64,000 nt of DNA from Bacillus vallismortis. GTDB taxonomy: Bacteria > Bacillota > Bacilli > Bacillales > Bacillaceae. Within the stretch, counting starts at the first letter, position 1. Each line of letters begins with the position of its first letter. Both the position numbers and the translations under genes were made by a program. Below the pieces are notes generated by a model. It was given only the letters and a program-made list of their open reading frames with translations. It had not been told where the DNA came from and did not search any database. Location of the stretch: positions 3,412,501-3,476,500 of the forward strand of contig NZ_CP026362.1 of assembly GCF_004116955.1 (NCBI RefSeq), written 5' to 3'. Shown one piece after another: positions 54,415 through 64,000 of the stretch.

Positions 54415-55064
54415 TTTTGATTGATCCTTTCTTTTCTGTCTTCAATTTCTGCCTTCAGCTCTGAAATCTGCTCTTCCAAAAATTTAAATCGATCAGCAAC
54501 CGGATCGGGCAAATCCTGATGGTTCAAATCGCGTCTTACTTTCTTGCCATTTTGTACAACGACCCGTCCAGGGATGCCGACAACTGTTGAAAAATCAGGA
54601 ACATCATGCAGCACTACTGAACCGGCACCAATTTTTGAGCCTTCACCGACAGTAATTGAACCAAGCACTTTAGCACCTGTGGCTATCAATGCGTCATCTT
54701 TAATCGTTGGGTGTCTTTTTCCCTTTTCTTTCCCCGTCCCCCCGAGGGTAACCCCCTGAAAAACGGTGACGTTATTGCCGATTTCACATGTCTCCCCAAT
54801 GACAACTCCCATACCGTGATCTATGAAAAATTTCCTCCCAATTGTAGCGCCGGGATGGATTTCGATCCCGGTAAAAAAGCGGCTTACTTGAGATATTAGG
54901 CGTGCAAGGAAATAAAATTTTCGTTTATATAAAGCATGTGCAATCCGATGCGCCCATATAGCATGTAAACCGGAATAAGTTAAAATCACTTCAAAATAGC
55001 TTCTTGCTGCAGGATCTTGATCGAACACTGTATCAATGTCTTCTTTGAGCATTTTAAAAAACAC
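54411..55064 (-). CDS. cysE: Serine O-acetyltransferase
   Basis: First enzyme of cysteine synthesis from serine, 217 residues. The C-terminal left-handed beta helix hexapeptides ([34 protein letters not shown]) are clear, with catalytic His in IDHG and HPTI. Preceded by a T-box that fits Cys. Confidence 0.97.
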   Translation of the reverse strand: MFFKMLKEDIDTVFDQDPAARSYFEVILTYSGLHAIWAHRIAHALYKRKFYFLARLISQVSRFFTGIEIHPGATIGRKFFIDHGMGVVIGETCEIGNNVTVFQGVTLGGTGKEKGKRHPTIKDDALIATGAKVLGSITVGEGSKIGAGSVVLHDVPDFSTVVGIPGRVVVQNGKKVRRDLNHQDLPDPVADRFKFLEEQISELKAEIEDRKERINQK

Positions 55065-55103
55065 ATGCTTCCCCCCGTTTCTCTATCTGATTTCCTCTAT
55101 CGC

Positions 55104-55345
55104 CAATAAAAAAAAGCGCCTCTGCATGTAAACATGACAGAGACGCTTTAACCGCGCGGTTCCACTCTGTTTGAAAAGCAGACTTCTGCTCTCCCAACTT
55201 CAGCCTGTAACGGCGGCGGCCGCCTTTGAATACTGATTTCGAAAAATGTTCTTCAAAGGTCTTAAGGGCGCACTTCTAAAACCCGGCTCATGGATCTCTC
55301 TCAGCCAATGAAGATCCTTTCTGTAATGGCCTAAAGCTTTATACT
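55104..55345 (-). promoter_or_regulatory. Cys T-box riboswitch upstream of cysE-cysS
   Basis: A stem I region, a candidate TGC specifier (complement of 55270-55272) in GAAGTGCGCCC, the T-box TGGAACC (complement of 55158-55164) in GTGGAACCGCGCGG, and an intrinsic terminator (55106-55148) AAGCGTCTCTG/CAGAGGCGCTT ending in eight T. The variable base A of the T-box pairs with the U discriminator of tRNA-Cys. Uncharged tRNA-Cys should open the terminator. This fills the 304-base gap between gltX and cysE. Confidence 0.93.
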
Positions 55346-55368
55346 CTTCCCTGTCAACAATCATCTAT

Positions 55369-56820
55369 TTAGATGTTTTTTAAACGCTGAATCGCGATCT
55401 CTTTTCCGATCAATTCAATGGATTGCGGCAGTTCTGGACCGTGAGTCTGACCCGTTACAGCAACACGGATCGGCATAAACAGTTTTTTGCCTTTATGGCC
55501 AGTTTCTTTCTGCACTGCTTTGATCGATGCTTTGATGTTATCCGGAGTGAACTCCTCAAGCTCTTCAAGCTTCGCAGCGAATGTGCTGAGCACCTCAGGA
55601 ACCTGTTCCTCTTCCAGAACAGCTTTTGCTTCTTGATTATACTCGATCTTATCAGTAAAGAACAAATCAGTCAGCTCAACAATTTCCGCTCCGTAGCTTA
55701 ATTGCTCATGATAAAGGGAAATCAGTTTGCGAACCCATTCTTGTTCTTCAGCAGAAATCTCAGCGCCGACTTTTCCGGCCTTTTGCAAATGCGGAAGCGT
55801 CAATTCAACAACCTGATCAAGATCCAGTTTCTTCACGTATTGGTTGTTAACCCATTTTAGCTTATGCATATCAAACAAAGCTGGTGATTTAGATAAACGG
55901 TTTACATCAAAAATGTCAATAAACTGTTCTTTTGTGAATAGCTCTTCTTCTCCAACCGGTGACCAGCCAAGCAGGCCGATAAAGTTGAACAGCGCTTCTG
56001 GCAAGTAGCCAAGCTCTTTATACTGTTCGATGAATTGAATAATAGACTCATCGCGTTTGCTGAGCTTTTTACGGCTTTCATTTACGATTAGCGTCATGTG
56101 TCCGAACTGAGGAATATCCCATCCGAATGCTTGATAGATCATAATCTGTTTCGGTGTGTTAGAAATGTGATCCTCACCGCGCAGCACGTGTGTCATTTTC
56201 ATTAAGTAGTCATCAATCGCTACCGCGAAGTTATAGGTTGGTGTTCCGTCCTTTTTGACAATAACAAAGTCGCCGATGCCATCTGTCTCGAAAGTAATTT
56301 CGCCTTTAACAATATCGTTGAAGGCGATGATTTTTCCTTCCGGCACGTGGAAACGAATACTTGGCTTTCTGCCTTCAGCAATAAATGTATCTTGTTCTTC
56401 CTGAGTCAGGTTTCTGTGTTTCCCGGAATAGCGCGGCATTTCTCCGCGGGCAATCTGTTCTTCACGTTCTTTTTCAAGCTCTTCTTCCGTACAGTAACAT
56501 TTATAAGCAAGCCCTTTTTCAAGAAGCTCTTCATAGTATACTTTATAAATATCGTTACGCTCTGACTGACGATATGGACCGTATTCACCGCCGACATCGA
56601 CACTCTCATCCCAGTCAATACCGAGCCATTTCAGATAATTCAGCTGGCTTTGTTCTCCGCCCTCAATATTGCGCTTTTTATCAGTGTCCTCAACACGGAT
56701 AATAAACTTACCGCCTTGATTGCGGGCAAATAAATAATTAAAAAGCGCCGTTCTGGCATTTCCAATATGCAAATGTCCTGTTGGACTCGGTGCATAACGG
56801 ACGCGTACTTCGTTTCCCAT
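55369..56820 (-). CDS. gltX: Glutamyl-tRNA synthetase
   Basis: Class I synthetase of 483 residues (non-discriminating type in Bacillus, also charging tRNA-Gln). HLHIGNART (16-24), KLSKR (near 252). ATG chosen over an in-frame TTG two codons earlier, since AAAGGAAG is 9 bases upstream of it. Confidence 0.98.
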   Translation of the reverse strand: MGNEVRVRYAPSPTGHLHIGNARTALFNYLFARNQGGKFIIRVEDTDKKRNIEGGEQSQLNYLKWLGIDWDESVDVGGEYGPYRQSERNDIYKVYYEELLEKGLAYKCYCTEEELEKEREEQIARGEMPRYSGKHRNLTQEEQDTFIAEGRKPSIRFHVPEGKIIAFNDIVKGEITFETDGIGDFVIVKKDGTPTYNFAVAIDDYLMKMTHVLRGEDHISNTPKQIMIYQAFGWDIPQFGHMTLIVNESRKKLSKRDESIIQFIEQYKELGYLPEALFNFIGLLGWSPVGEEELFTKEQFIDIFDVNRLSKSPALFDMHKLKWVNNQYVKKLDLDQVVELTLPHLQKAGKVGAEISAEEQEWVRKLISLYHEQLSYGAEIVELTDLFFTDKIEYNQEAKAVLEEEQVPEVLSTFAAKLEELEEFTPDNIKASIKAVQKETGHKGKKLFMPIRVAVTGQTHGPELPQSIELIGKEIAIQRLKNI

Positions 56821-56874
56821 TTTCAAATACTTCCTTTCATGTCATGTATGGCCTCTGGCTAAATGTATGAATCT

Positions 56875-56903
56875 ATTCTACCACCAAATAGACCCGGCAT
56901 CAA
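56875..56903 (-). promoter_or_regulatory. gltX sigma-A promoter
   Basis: TTGATG (56898-56903) and TAGAAT (56875-56880) on the minus strand, 17-nt spacer, TG extension (TGGTAGAAT). It lies in the ispF-gltX gap. Confidence 0.7.
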
Positions 56904-56909
56904 AGCAAG

Positions 56910-59192
<2,283 letters not shown>

Positions 59193-59306
59193 ACCCCCAC
59201 CTCCTTTTTAACATTTTATTTTCACAAGGCTTTATGCATCCTACGAATATCAGAATAAACAAAAACCAACAGTAATATACCCGTATTCATAAGGTTTTAA
59301 CCGAAA

Positions 59307-60389
59307 TCACAGCTGTCTGTCTAAATAATGCTTCTCTTGCAGCCGTTTTAATCCTTTTTTAATCTTTTGGGCTCGTACTTCACCGATTCCCTCTACTTCA
59401 TCTAATTCTTCTGCACTCGCCTCAATAATCCTTGGGAGAACACCAAACGCTTCTACAACATTTTCAACAATCGGCATTGGAAGACGCGGAATTTTATTTA
59501 ACAGCCTGTATCCTCTAGCCAATACATAATCATCAAGATTTGTAGAAGCTGGATAGCCGAGCAGTTTATAAACAATGGAATCATCCAGCAGATCATAACT
59601 GGACATATCCTGCAGCTCTTTCAAGAGAACAAACGGATCTTTAATTTTTTCTTTCACATAATCCTTGATAAATAAAGCCGCCTCTTCTTCCATATCCGTA
59701 ATCAATTCAATGACTTGCAGCTTGATCAAATGTCCTTCTGTTCCCAGTTCCCTGATATACATGTTAATTTCATTTTTGATTCTCAATACCATTTCATAAC
59801 GGTGCATCACAGACAAGACATCACTGAAGGTAACAAGCTCCTCAAACTCTAATGCATTTAGTGCATTAATTGTTTTGTCGAGGATTGTCTTATATTTTTC
59901 AAGTGTTTGAATGGCTTGATTCGCTTTTGTTAAGATAAATCCTATGTCTTTTAGTGTATACTTCATGTTTTCCTGATATAACGTTATAACATTCCTTCTT
60001 TCAGAAATTGCGATCACAAGGCAGCCGGTCTGCTTAGCTACTCTTTCGGCGGTGCGGTGCCGCATTCCTGTTTCTGATGAAGAAATTGTGGCTTCAGGCA
60101 TTAGCTGTGTATTGGCGTATAGGATCTTTTGACCAGAATCACTTAAAATAATCGCTCCATCCATTTTAGCCAGTTCATATAAATGTGCCGGAGAAAAAGC
60201 AGTGTTAATGTGGAAACCGCCGTCCACCACTTCTTTTACTTTATCATTATAACCAACAACAATCAGACCGCCTGTATTTGCCCTCAAAACGTTTTCCATA
60301 CCCGCTCTGAGCGGTGTACCAGGAGCAACAAACTGCAATATAGATGACAGGTCTAACTCTTGTTTCGCCCCTTTTTTCTCTTTTTCCAT
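59307..60389 (-). CDS. disA: DNA integrity scanning protein, diadenylate cyclase DisA
   Basis: Makes c-di-AMP from two ATP while scanning DNA for branches; 360 residues. DAC catalytic motifs DGA (77-79) and RHRTA (110-114), a helical linker, and a C-terminal HhH DNA-binding domain ([19 protein letters not shown]). Next to radA, which inhibits DisA in B. subtilis; the stops and starts are 3 bases apart. Confidence 0.97.
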   Translation of the reverse strand: MEKEKKGAKQELDLSSILQFVAPGTPLRAGMENVLRANTGGLIVVGYNDKVKEVVDGGFHINTAFSPAHLYELAKMDGAIILSDSGQKILYANTQLMPEATISSSETGMRHRTAERVAKQTGCLVIAISERRNVITLYQENMKYTLKDIGFILTKANQAIQTLEKYKTILDKTINALNALEFEELVTFSDVLSVMHRYEMVLRIKNEINMYIRELGTEGHLIKLQVIELITDMEEEAALFIKDYVKEKIKDPFVLLKELQDMSSYDLLDDSIVYKLLGYPASTNLDDYVLARGYRLLNKIPRLPMPIVENVVEAFGVLPRIIEASAEELDEVEGIGEVRAQKIKKGLKRLQEKHYLDRQL

Positions 60390-60392
60390 CTA

Positions 60393-61769
60393 TTATCCTC
60401 CTAATGAAGTACGAAGCGCCTCTGCAACATTTGCTACTCCGATAACCTCAATCCCTTTTGGTTTTGTCCAGCCTTCCAGATTTGCCGCGGGTATGATCAT
60501 GCGTTTGAAACCAAGCTTAGCCGCTTCTTTCACACGCTGTTCAATTCTAGAAACCCGCCGGACTTCTCCGGTTAATCCCACTTCACCTATAAAACAATCG
60601 GCAGGATTTGGGGGTGTGTCTCTAAAACTGGACGCGATGCTGATCGCAATGGCAAGATCAATTGCCGGTTCATCAAGCTTTACGCCGCCAGCTACTTTCA
60701 AATAGGCATCCTGATTTTGCAGCAGCAGCCCAACTCTTTTTTCTAACACAGCCATTAACAGCGAAACCCTGTTATGGTCTATACCCGTTGCCATACGCCG
60801 CGGATTTCCAAAACTTGTCGGCGAGATGAGCGCCTGAATTTCAACGAGAATCGGCCTCGTGCCTTCCATAGAGGCAGTTATGCTCGAGCCAGCAGATCCT
60901 GCTGAGCGCTCTTCCAAGAAAATTTCTGAAGGGTTCAAAACCTCGGTGAGTCCCTCTTCACGCATTTCGAAAATACCCATTTCGTTTGTAGAACCAAAAC
61001 GGTTTTTTACTGCTCTCAATATACGAAAAGTATGGTGACGTTCTCCTTCAAAGTATAAAACAGTGTCAACCATATGCTCCAGCAATCTCGGCCCTGCAAT
61101 AGACCCTTCTTTTGTTACGTGTCCTACGATAAAGATCGGAATGCCTTTTGTTTTGGCAATTTTCATCAGCTCAGCCGTACACTCTCTGACCTGTGACACA
61201 CTGCCGGGAGCCGATGTGATATCGCTTTGGTAAACCGTTTGAATAGAGTCAACAACGACAAACGCTGGATTCATCTCTTCTATAGCAGACGAAATATACT
61301 CCATATCGGTTTCAGATAAAACATGCAGCGACGGATTATTAATGCCGAGACGATCTGCTCTCAGTTTCGTTTGTTTAACCGATTCTTCTCCCGAAATGTA
61401 CAATACACTGTTCGATGAATCTGATAATTGAGCTGAAACTTGCAGTAACAACGTGGACTTTCCGATACCGGGATCACCGCCGATTAACACGAGTGAGCCT
61501 TTAATGACTCCCCCGCCGAGCACCCTGTTAAATTCGCCAAGCTGGGTTTTAACACGGGGTTCTTCTGATGTTTCAATTGTTGTAATAGGTGAAGGTTTCT
61601 GTACAGTTTGAACAGAATGAGAAAAAGCCGCTCTCCGATTGGCCGGTGCCTTTTTCATCATTTCTTCCACCATTGTATTCCAAGCACCGCAGCCCGGACA
61701 TTTCCCCATCCATTTTGGAGACTCGTAACCGCAGGATTGGCAGATGAATTTCGATTTTGTTTTAGCCAT
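60393..61769 (-). CDS. radA: DNA repair protein RadA (Sms)
   Basis: Branch-migration ATPase of 458 residues: N-terminal zinc finger (Cys10, 13, 24, 27), RecA-like core with Walker [11 protein letters not shown] (97-106) and the RadA-specific KNRFG (255-259), and a Lon-type C-terminal domain ([10 protein letters not shown] to the end). Start MAKTKSKF taken from the conserved N-terminus; GGGAGAGG lies upstream with rather long spacing. Between clpC and disA. Confidence 0.96.
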   Translation of the reverse strand: MAKTKSKFICQSCGYESPKWMGKCPGCGAWNTMVEEMMKKAPANRRAAFSHSVQTVQKPSPITTIETSEEPRVKTQLGEFNRVLGGGVIKGSLVLIGGDPGIGKSTLLLQVSAQLSDSSNSVLYISGEESVKQTKLRADRLGINNPSLHVLSETDMEYISSAIEEMNPAFVVVDSIQTVYQSDITSAPGSVSQVRECTAELMKIAKTKGIPIFIVGHVTKEGSIAGPRLLEHMVDTVLYFEGERHHTFRILRAVKNRFGSTNEMGIFEMREEGLTEVLNPSEIFLEERSAGSAGSSITASMEGTRPILVEIQALISPTSFGNPRRMATGIDHNRVSLLMAVLEKRVGLLLQNQDAYLKVAGGVKLDEPAIDLAIAISIASSFRDTPPNPADCFIGEVGLTGEVRRVSRIEQRVKEAAKLGFKRMIIPAANLEGWTKPKGIEVIGVANVAEALRTSLGG

Positions 61770-61814
61770 ATATAGTGTAAGACCTCTCCCTTGTTCTATT
61801 TCATGATATGAAAG

Positions 61815-61846
61815 TGAGGCATACACTTACATGCTGTATGCCTCAT
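61815..61846 (-). terminator. Hairpin between clpC and radA
   Basis: TGAGGCATAC (61815-61824) and GTATGCCTCA (61836-61845) form a perfect 10-bp stem. The following minus-strand stretch has only short T runs, so termination is probably partial or it marks mRNA processing within the operon. Confidence 0.45.
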
Positions 61847-61860
61847 TTTCGTCTTCTATA

Positions 61861-64000
61861 TTAATTCGTTTTAGCAGTCGTTTTTACGACAAATTCGCCG
61901 TCTTCTACATCAAGAACGATGTGCTGTCCTTTATGAATATTTCCTCTTAGGAGTTCTTCAGATAAACGGTCCTCGACATGTTTTTGGATAGCTCTTCTTA
62001 ACGGACGGGCACCGTATTCCAGATCAACACCCTCTTCCGCTACTTTTGCTTTTGCAGCATCTGTCAATTCAATAGAAAGGTCCTGCTCTTTCAAGCGTTT
62101 CGTCAATTGATCAGACATTAATGAAACGATTTCAGTCAGGTGTTTTTTCTCAAGTGAATGGAAGACGATGATTTCATCAATCCGGTTGATAAACTCCGGT
62201 CTGAACGCGCGTTTCAGTTCACCCATCACTTTATCTTTCATGTCTTTATGATTTTGCGTCTCATCTTGAACATTAAAGCCGACATATTTATTGCGTTTCA
62301 GCTCACTTGCCCCGACGTTTGACGTCATAATCAGGATCGTGTTGCGGAAATCGACTGTACGTCCTTTAGAATCCGTCAATCGCCCATCTTCAAGAACTTG
62401 CAGCAGAATATTGAAGACATCAGGGTGTGCTTTTTCAATCTCATCAAGAAGCACGACAGAGTAAGGTTTTCTTCTGACTTTCTCTGTTAATTGGCCGCCT
62501 TCATCATATCCCACATATCCCGGAGGTGAACCGACAAGTCTTGAAGTAGAGTGTTTTTCCATGTATTCCGACATATCAATTCTGATCATGGCTTCTTCAT
62601 CACCGAAAATAGATTCAGCAAGTGCTCGCGCAAGCTCTGTTTTCCCCACACCTGTAGGGCCTAAGAAAATGAATGAGCCGATTGGGCGTTTAGGGTCTTT
62701 TAACCCTGCTCTTGCGCGTCTGACTGCTTTTGCAACGGCGACAACCGCTTCATCCTGGCCGATGACACGGGAGTGAAGAATGCTCTCCATATTGAGAAGC
62801 TTATCTGTTTCCGTTTGGGCGATTTTAGATACAGGCACCCCAGTCCAGCTGGCTACAACCATCGCAATATCATCAACAGTAACCTCTGAGTTTTCCTGCC
62901 CTTGCTTCTCTTTCCATGATTTTTTCGTATCCTCTACTTGCTCGCGCAAGCGCTGCTCAGTATCACGCAAGGAAGCCGCTTTTTCAAACTCTTGGCTTTG
63001 GACGGCCGCATCCTTCTCTTTACGAACCTCATCAAGCTTCTGTTCAAGCTCTTTTAAGTTAGGAGGCGTTGTAAAGGAGCGGAGTCTAACCTTCGAGCCC
63101 GCTTCGTCAATCAAGTCAATTGCTTTATCTGGAAGGAAGCGGTCAGAAATATATCTATCGGAAAGCTTAACCGCAGCTTCAATGGCATCATCAGTGATAG
63201 AAACACGGTGGTGGGCTTCATATCTGTCACGCAGACCTTGTAAAATTTGAATACTTTCATCTGCAGATGGCTGATCAACCTGGATCGGCTGAAAACGGCG
63301 TTCCAATGCTGCATCTTTTTCAATATATTTACGGTACTCATCAAGAGTCGTCGCTCCGATACATTGAAGTTCGCCGCGAGCAAGTGAAGGTTTTAAAATG
63401 TTAGACGCATCAATGGCACCCTCTGCTCCACCCGCTCCGATTAAGGTATGGAGTTCATCGATGAATAAAATGATGTTTCCTGCCTGGCGAATTTCATCCA
63501 TGACTTTCTTCAGGCGATCCTCAAATTCACCGCGGTATTTTGTGCCGGCAACAACTGTTCCCATGTCTAATGTCATCACACGTTTATCACGTAAGATTTC
63601 TGGAACCTCGTTATTAATAATTTGCTGTGCCAACCCTTCCGCGATTGCCGTTTTACCTACACCTGGTTCACCAATGAGTACAGGGTTGTTTTTCGTTCTG
63701 CGGCTTAACACTTCGATCACGCGCTGAATTTCCTTGCTTCTCCCGATTACAGGATCTAGGCTGTCTTCCTTCGCAATAGCAGTTAAGTCCCTTGCCAAGC
63801 TGTCAAGCGTAGGCGTATTCGCATTGCTGTTTGTTCCTGTCGCTGATGATCCTGTTTCATTGCTTCCAAGAAGCTGGAGGACTTGCTGTCTTGCTTTATT
63901 TAAGCTGACACCAAGATTATTCAGAACTCTTGCAGCAACACCTTCTCCTTCGCGAATCAACCCAAGAAGAATATGTTCTGTTCCAACATACGAATGACCG
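61861..64000 (-). CDS. clpC: Class III stress ATPase ClpC (C-terminal part, N-terminus beyond window)
   Basis: HSP100 unfoldase of the ClpCP protease; about 713 C-terminal residues of about 810 are present. The frame runs through base 64000 ([20 protein letters not shown], end of the N-domain repeat 1), so an in-frame start at 63960 is not a real start. Two AAA domains carry Walker [11 protein letters not shown] and [10 protein letters not shown]; the Clp-P loop and middle domain (about 400-470) lie between. Last gene of the usual ctsR-mcsA-mcsB-clpC order and start of the clpC-radA-disA run, under CtsR heat-shock control in B. subtilis. Confidence 0.97.
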   Translation of the reverse strand, partial: GHSYVGTEHILLGLIREGEGVAARVLNNLGVSLNKARQQVLQLLGSNETGSSATGTNSNANTPTLDSLARDLTAIAKEDSLDPVIGRSKEIQRVIEVLSRRTKNNPVLIGEPGVGKTAIAEGLAQQIINNEVPEILRDKRVMTLDMGTVVAGTKYRGEFEDRLKKVMDEIRQAGNIILFIDELHTLIGAGGAEGAIDASNILKPSLARGELQCIGATTLDEYRKYIEKDAALERRFQPIQVDQPSADESIQILQGLRDRYEAHHRVSITDDAIEAAVKLSDRYISDRFLPDKAIDLIDEAGSKVRLRSFTTPPNLKELEQKLDEVRKEKDAAVQSQEFEKAASLRDTEQRLREQVEDTKKSWKEKQGQENSEVTVDDIAMVVASWTGVPVSKIAQTETDKLLNMESILHSRVIGQDEAVVAVAKAVRRARAGLKDPKRPIGSFIFLGPTGVGKTELARALAESIFGDEEAMIRIDMSEYMEKHSTSRLVGSPPGYVGYDEGGQLTEKVRRKPYSVVLLDEIEKAHPDVFNILLQVLEDGRLTDSKGRTVDFRNTILIMTSNVGASELKRNKYVGFNVQDETQNHKDMKDKVMGELKRAFRPEFINRIDEIIVFHSLEKKHLTEIVSLMSDQLTKRLKEQDLSIELTDAAKAKVAEEGVDLEYGARPLRRAIQKHVEDRLSEELLRGNIHKGQHIVLDVEDGEFVVKTTAKTN

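Noticed and set aside
59193-59306. Promoter for yacL in the disA-yacL gap
   Set aside because: TTGGTT and ATATTC-like boxes are present but spacing and -10 are poor; not listed as a feature.
62780-63250. Plus-strand open frame of 156 codons antisense to clpC
   Set aside because: Ser/Ala-rich shadow frame opposite a conserved coding gene, no ribosome site and no recognisable domain.
63958-63960. Apparent clpC start codon
   Set aside because: The frame continues upstream with conserved ClpC residues ([13 protein letters not shown]) to the window edge, so the gene is simply cut by the window.

Overview
The window is a chromosomal segment of a low-GC Firmicute from the Bacillus subtilis species complex. 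Gene order, protein lengths and start sites match the B. subtilis region near the origin (clpC-radA-disA ... rpoBC ... S10-spc-alpha ... rplM-rpsI ... pdaB-rrn), shown here in reverse, so almost every gene lies on the minus strand. It is not strain 168 as I remember it: a peptide-transporter block sits between rpsI and ybaJ, and many sporulation proteins differ in sequence. The exact species cannot be fixed from sequence alone.

Layout from left to right. (1) 1-834 holds the 5' part of a 16S rRNA gene with tandem promoters. (2) 1180-6583 is a sporulation/cell-envelope block: pdaB, kbaA, gerD, salA, cwlD, ybaK, ybaJ. (3) 6584-13124 is an accessory block: a five-gene peptide (Dpp/Gsi-type) ABC importer operon and a divergent peptidase C26 class I glutamine-amidotransferase-like hydrolase, with its own promoters and terminators. 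(4) 13125-32503 is the large ribosomal-protein cluster: rpsI/rplM with an L13-type leader; truA and the ECF transporter module ecfA1-ecfA2-ecfT; then the alpha, spc and S10 operons including secY, adk, map, infA and rpoA. A decayed KOW-domain gene (rlbA/ybzG-like) lies between map and infA. (5) 32740-38526: ybaC, then the str operon (tufA, fusA, rpsG, rpsL, rplGB). (6) 38704-50513: rpoC, rpoB, rsmC, rplL, rplJ (L10-type leader), rplA, rplK, nusG, secE, rpmGB. (7) 50607-53009: sigH, rae1 (yacP), rlmB, mrnC. (8) 53014-56820: cysS and cysE behind a Cys T-box, and gltX. (9) 56910-64000: ispF, ispD, yacL, disA, radA and the C-terminal part of clpC, cut by the window edge.

Functionally the window is mostly the translation and transcription core (about 30 ribosomal proteins, EF-Tu, EF-G, IF1, the alpha, beta and beta' subunits of RNA polymerase, NusG, SecY/SecE), joined to rRNA/tRNA maturation enzymes, aminoacyl-tRNA supply and isoprenoid/c-di-AMP genes. 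Many regulatory elements are visible: about fifteen sigma-A promoters, one sigma-E-like promoter, an L13 leader, an L10 leader attenuator, a T-box, and terminator-like hairpins in the S10 and rpoBC leaders. No tRNA gene, CRISPR array, insertion sequence or phage gene was seen.

The most unusual points are the peptide-ABC/C26-hydrolase block inserted into an otherwise collinear core region, the multiply frameshifted KOW-domain remnant, and the attenuator-like hairpins in leaders where I know of no described regulator.
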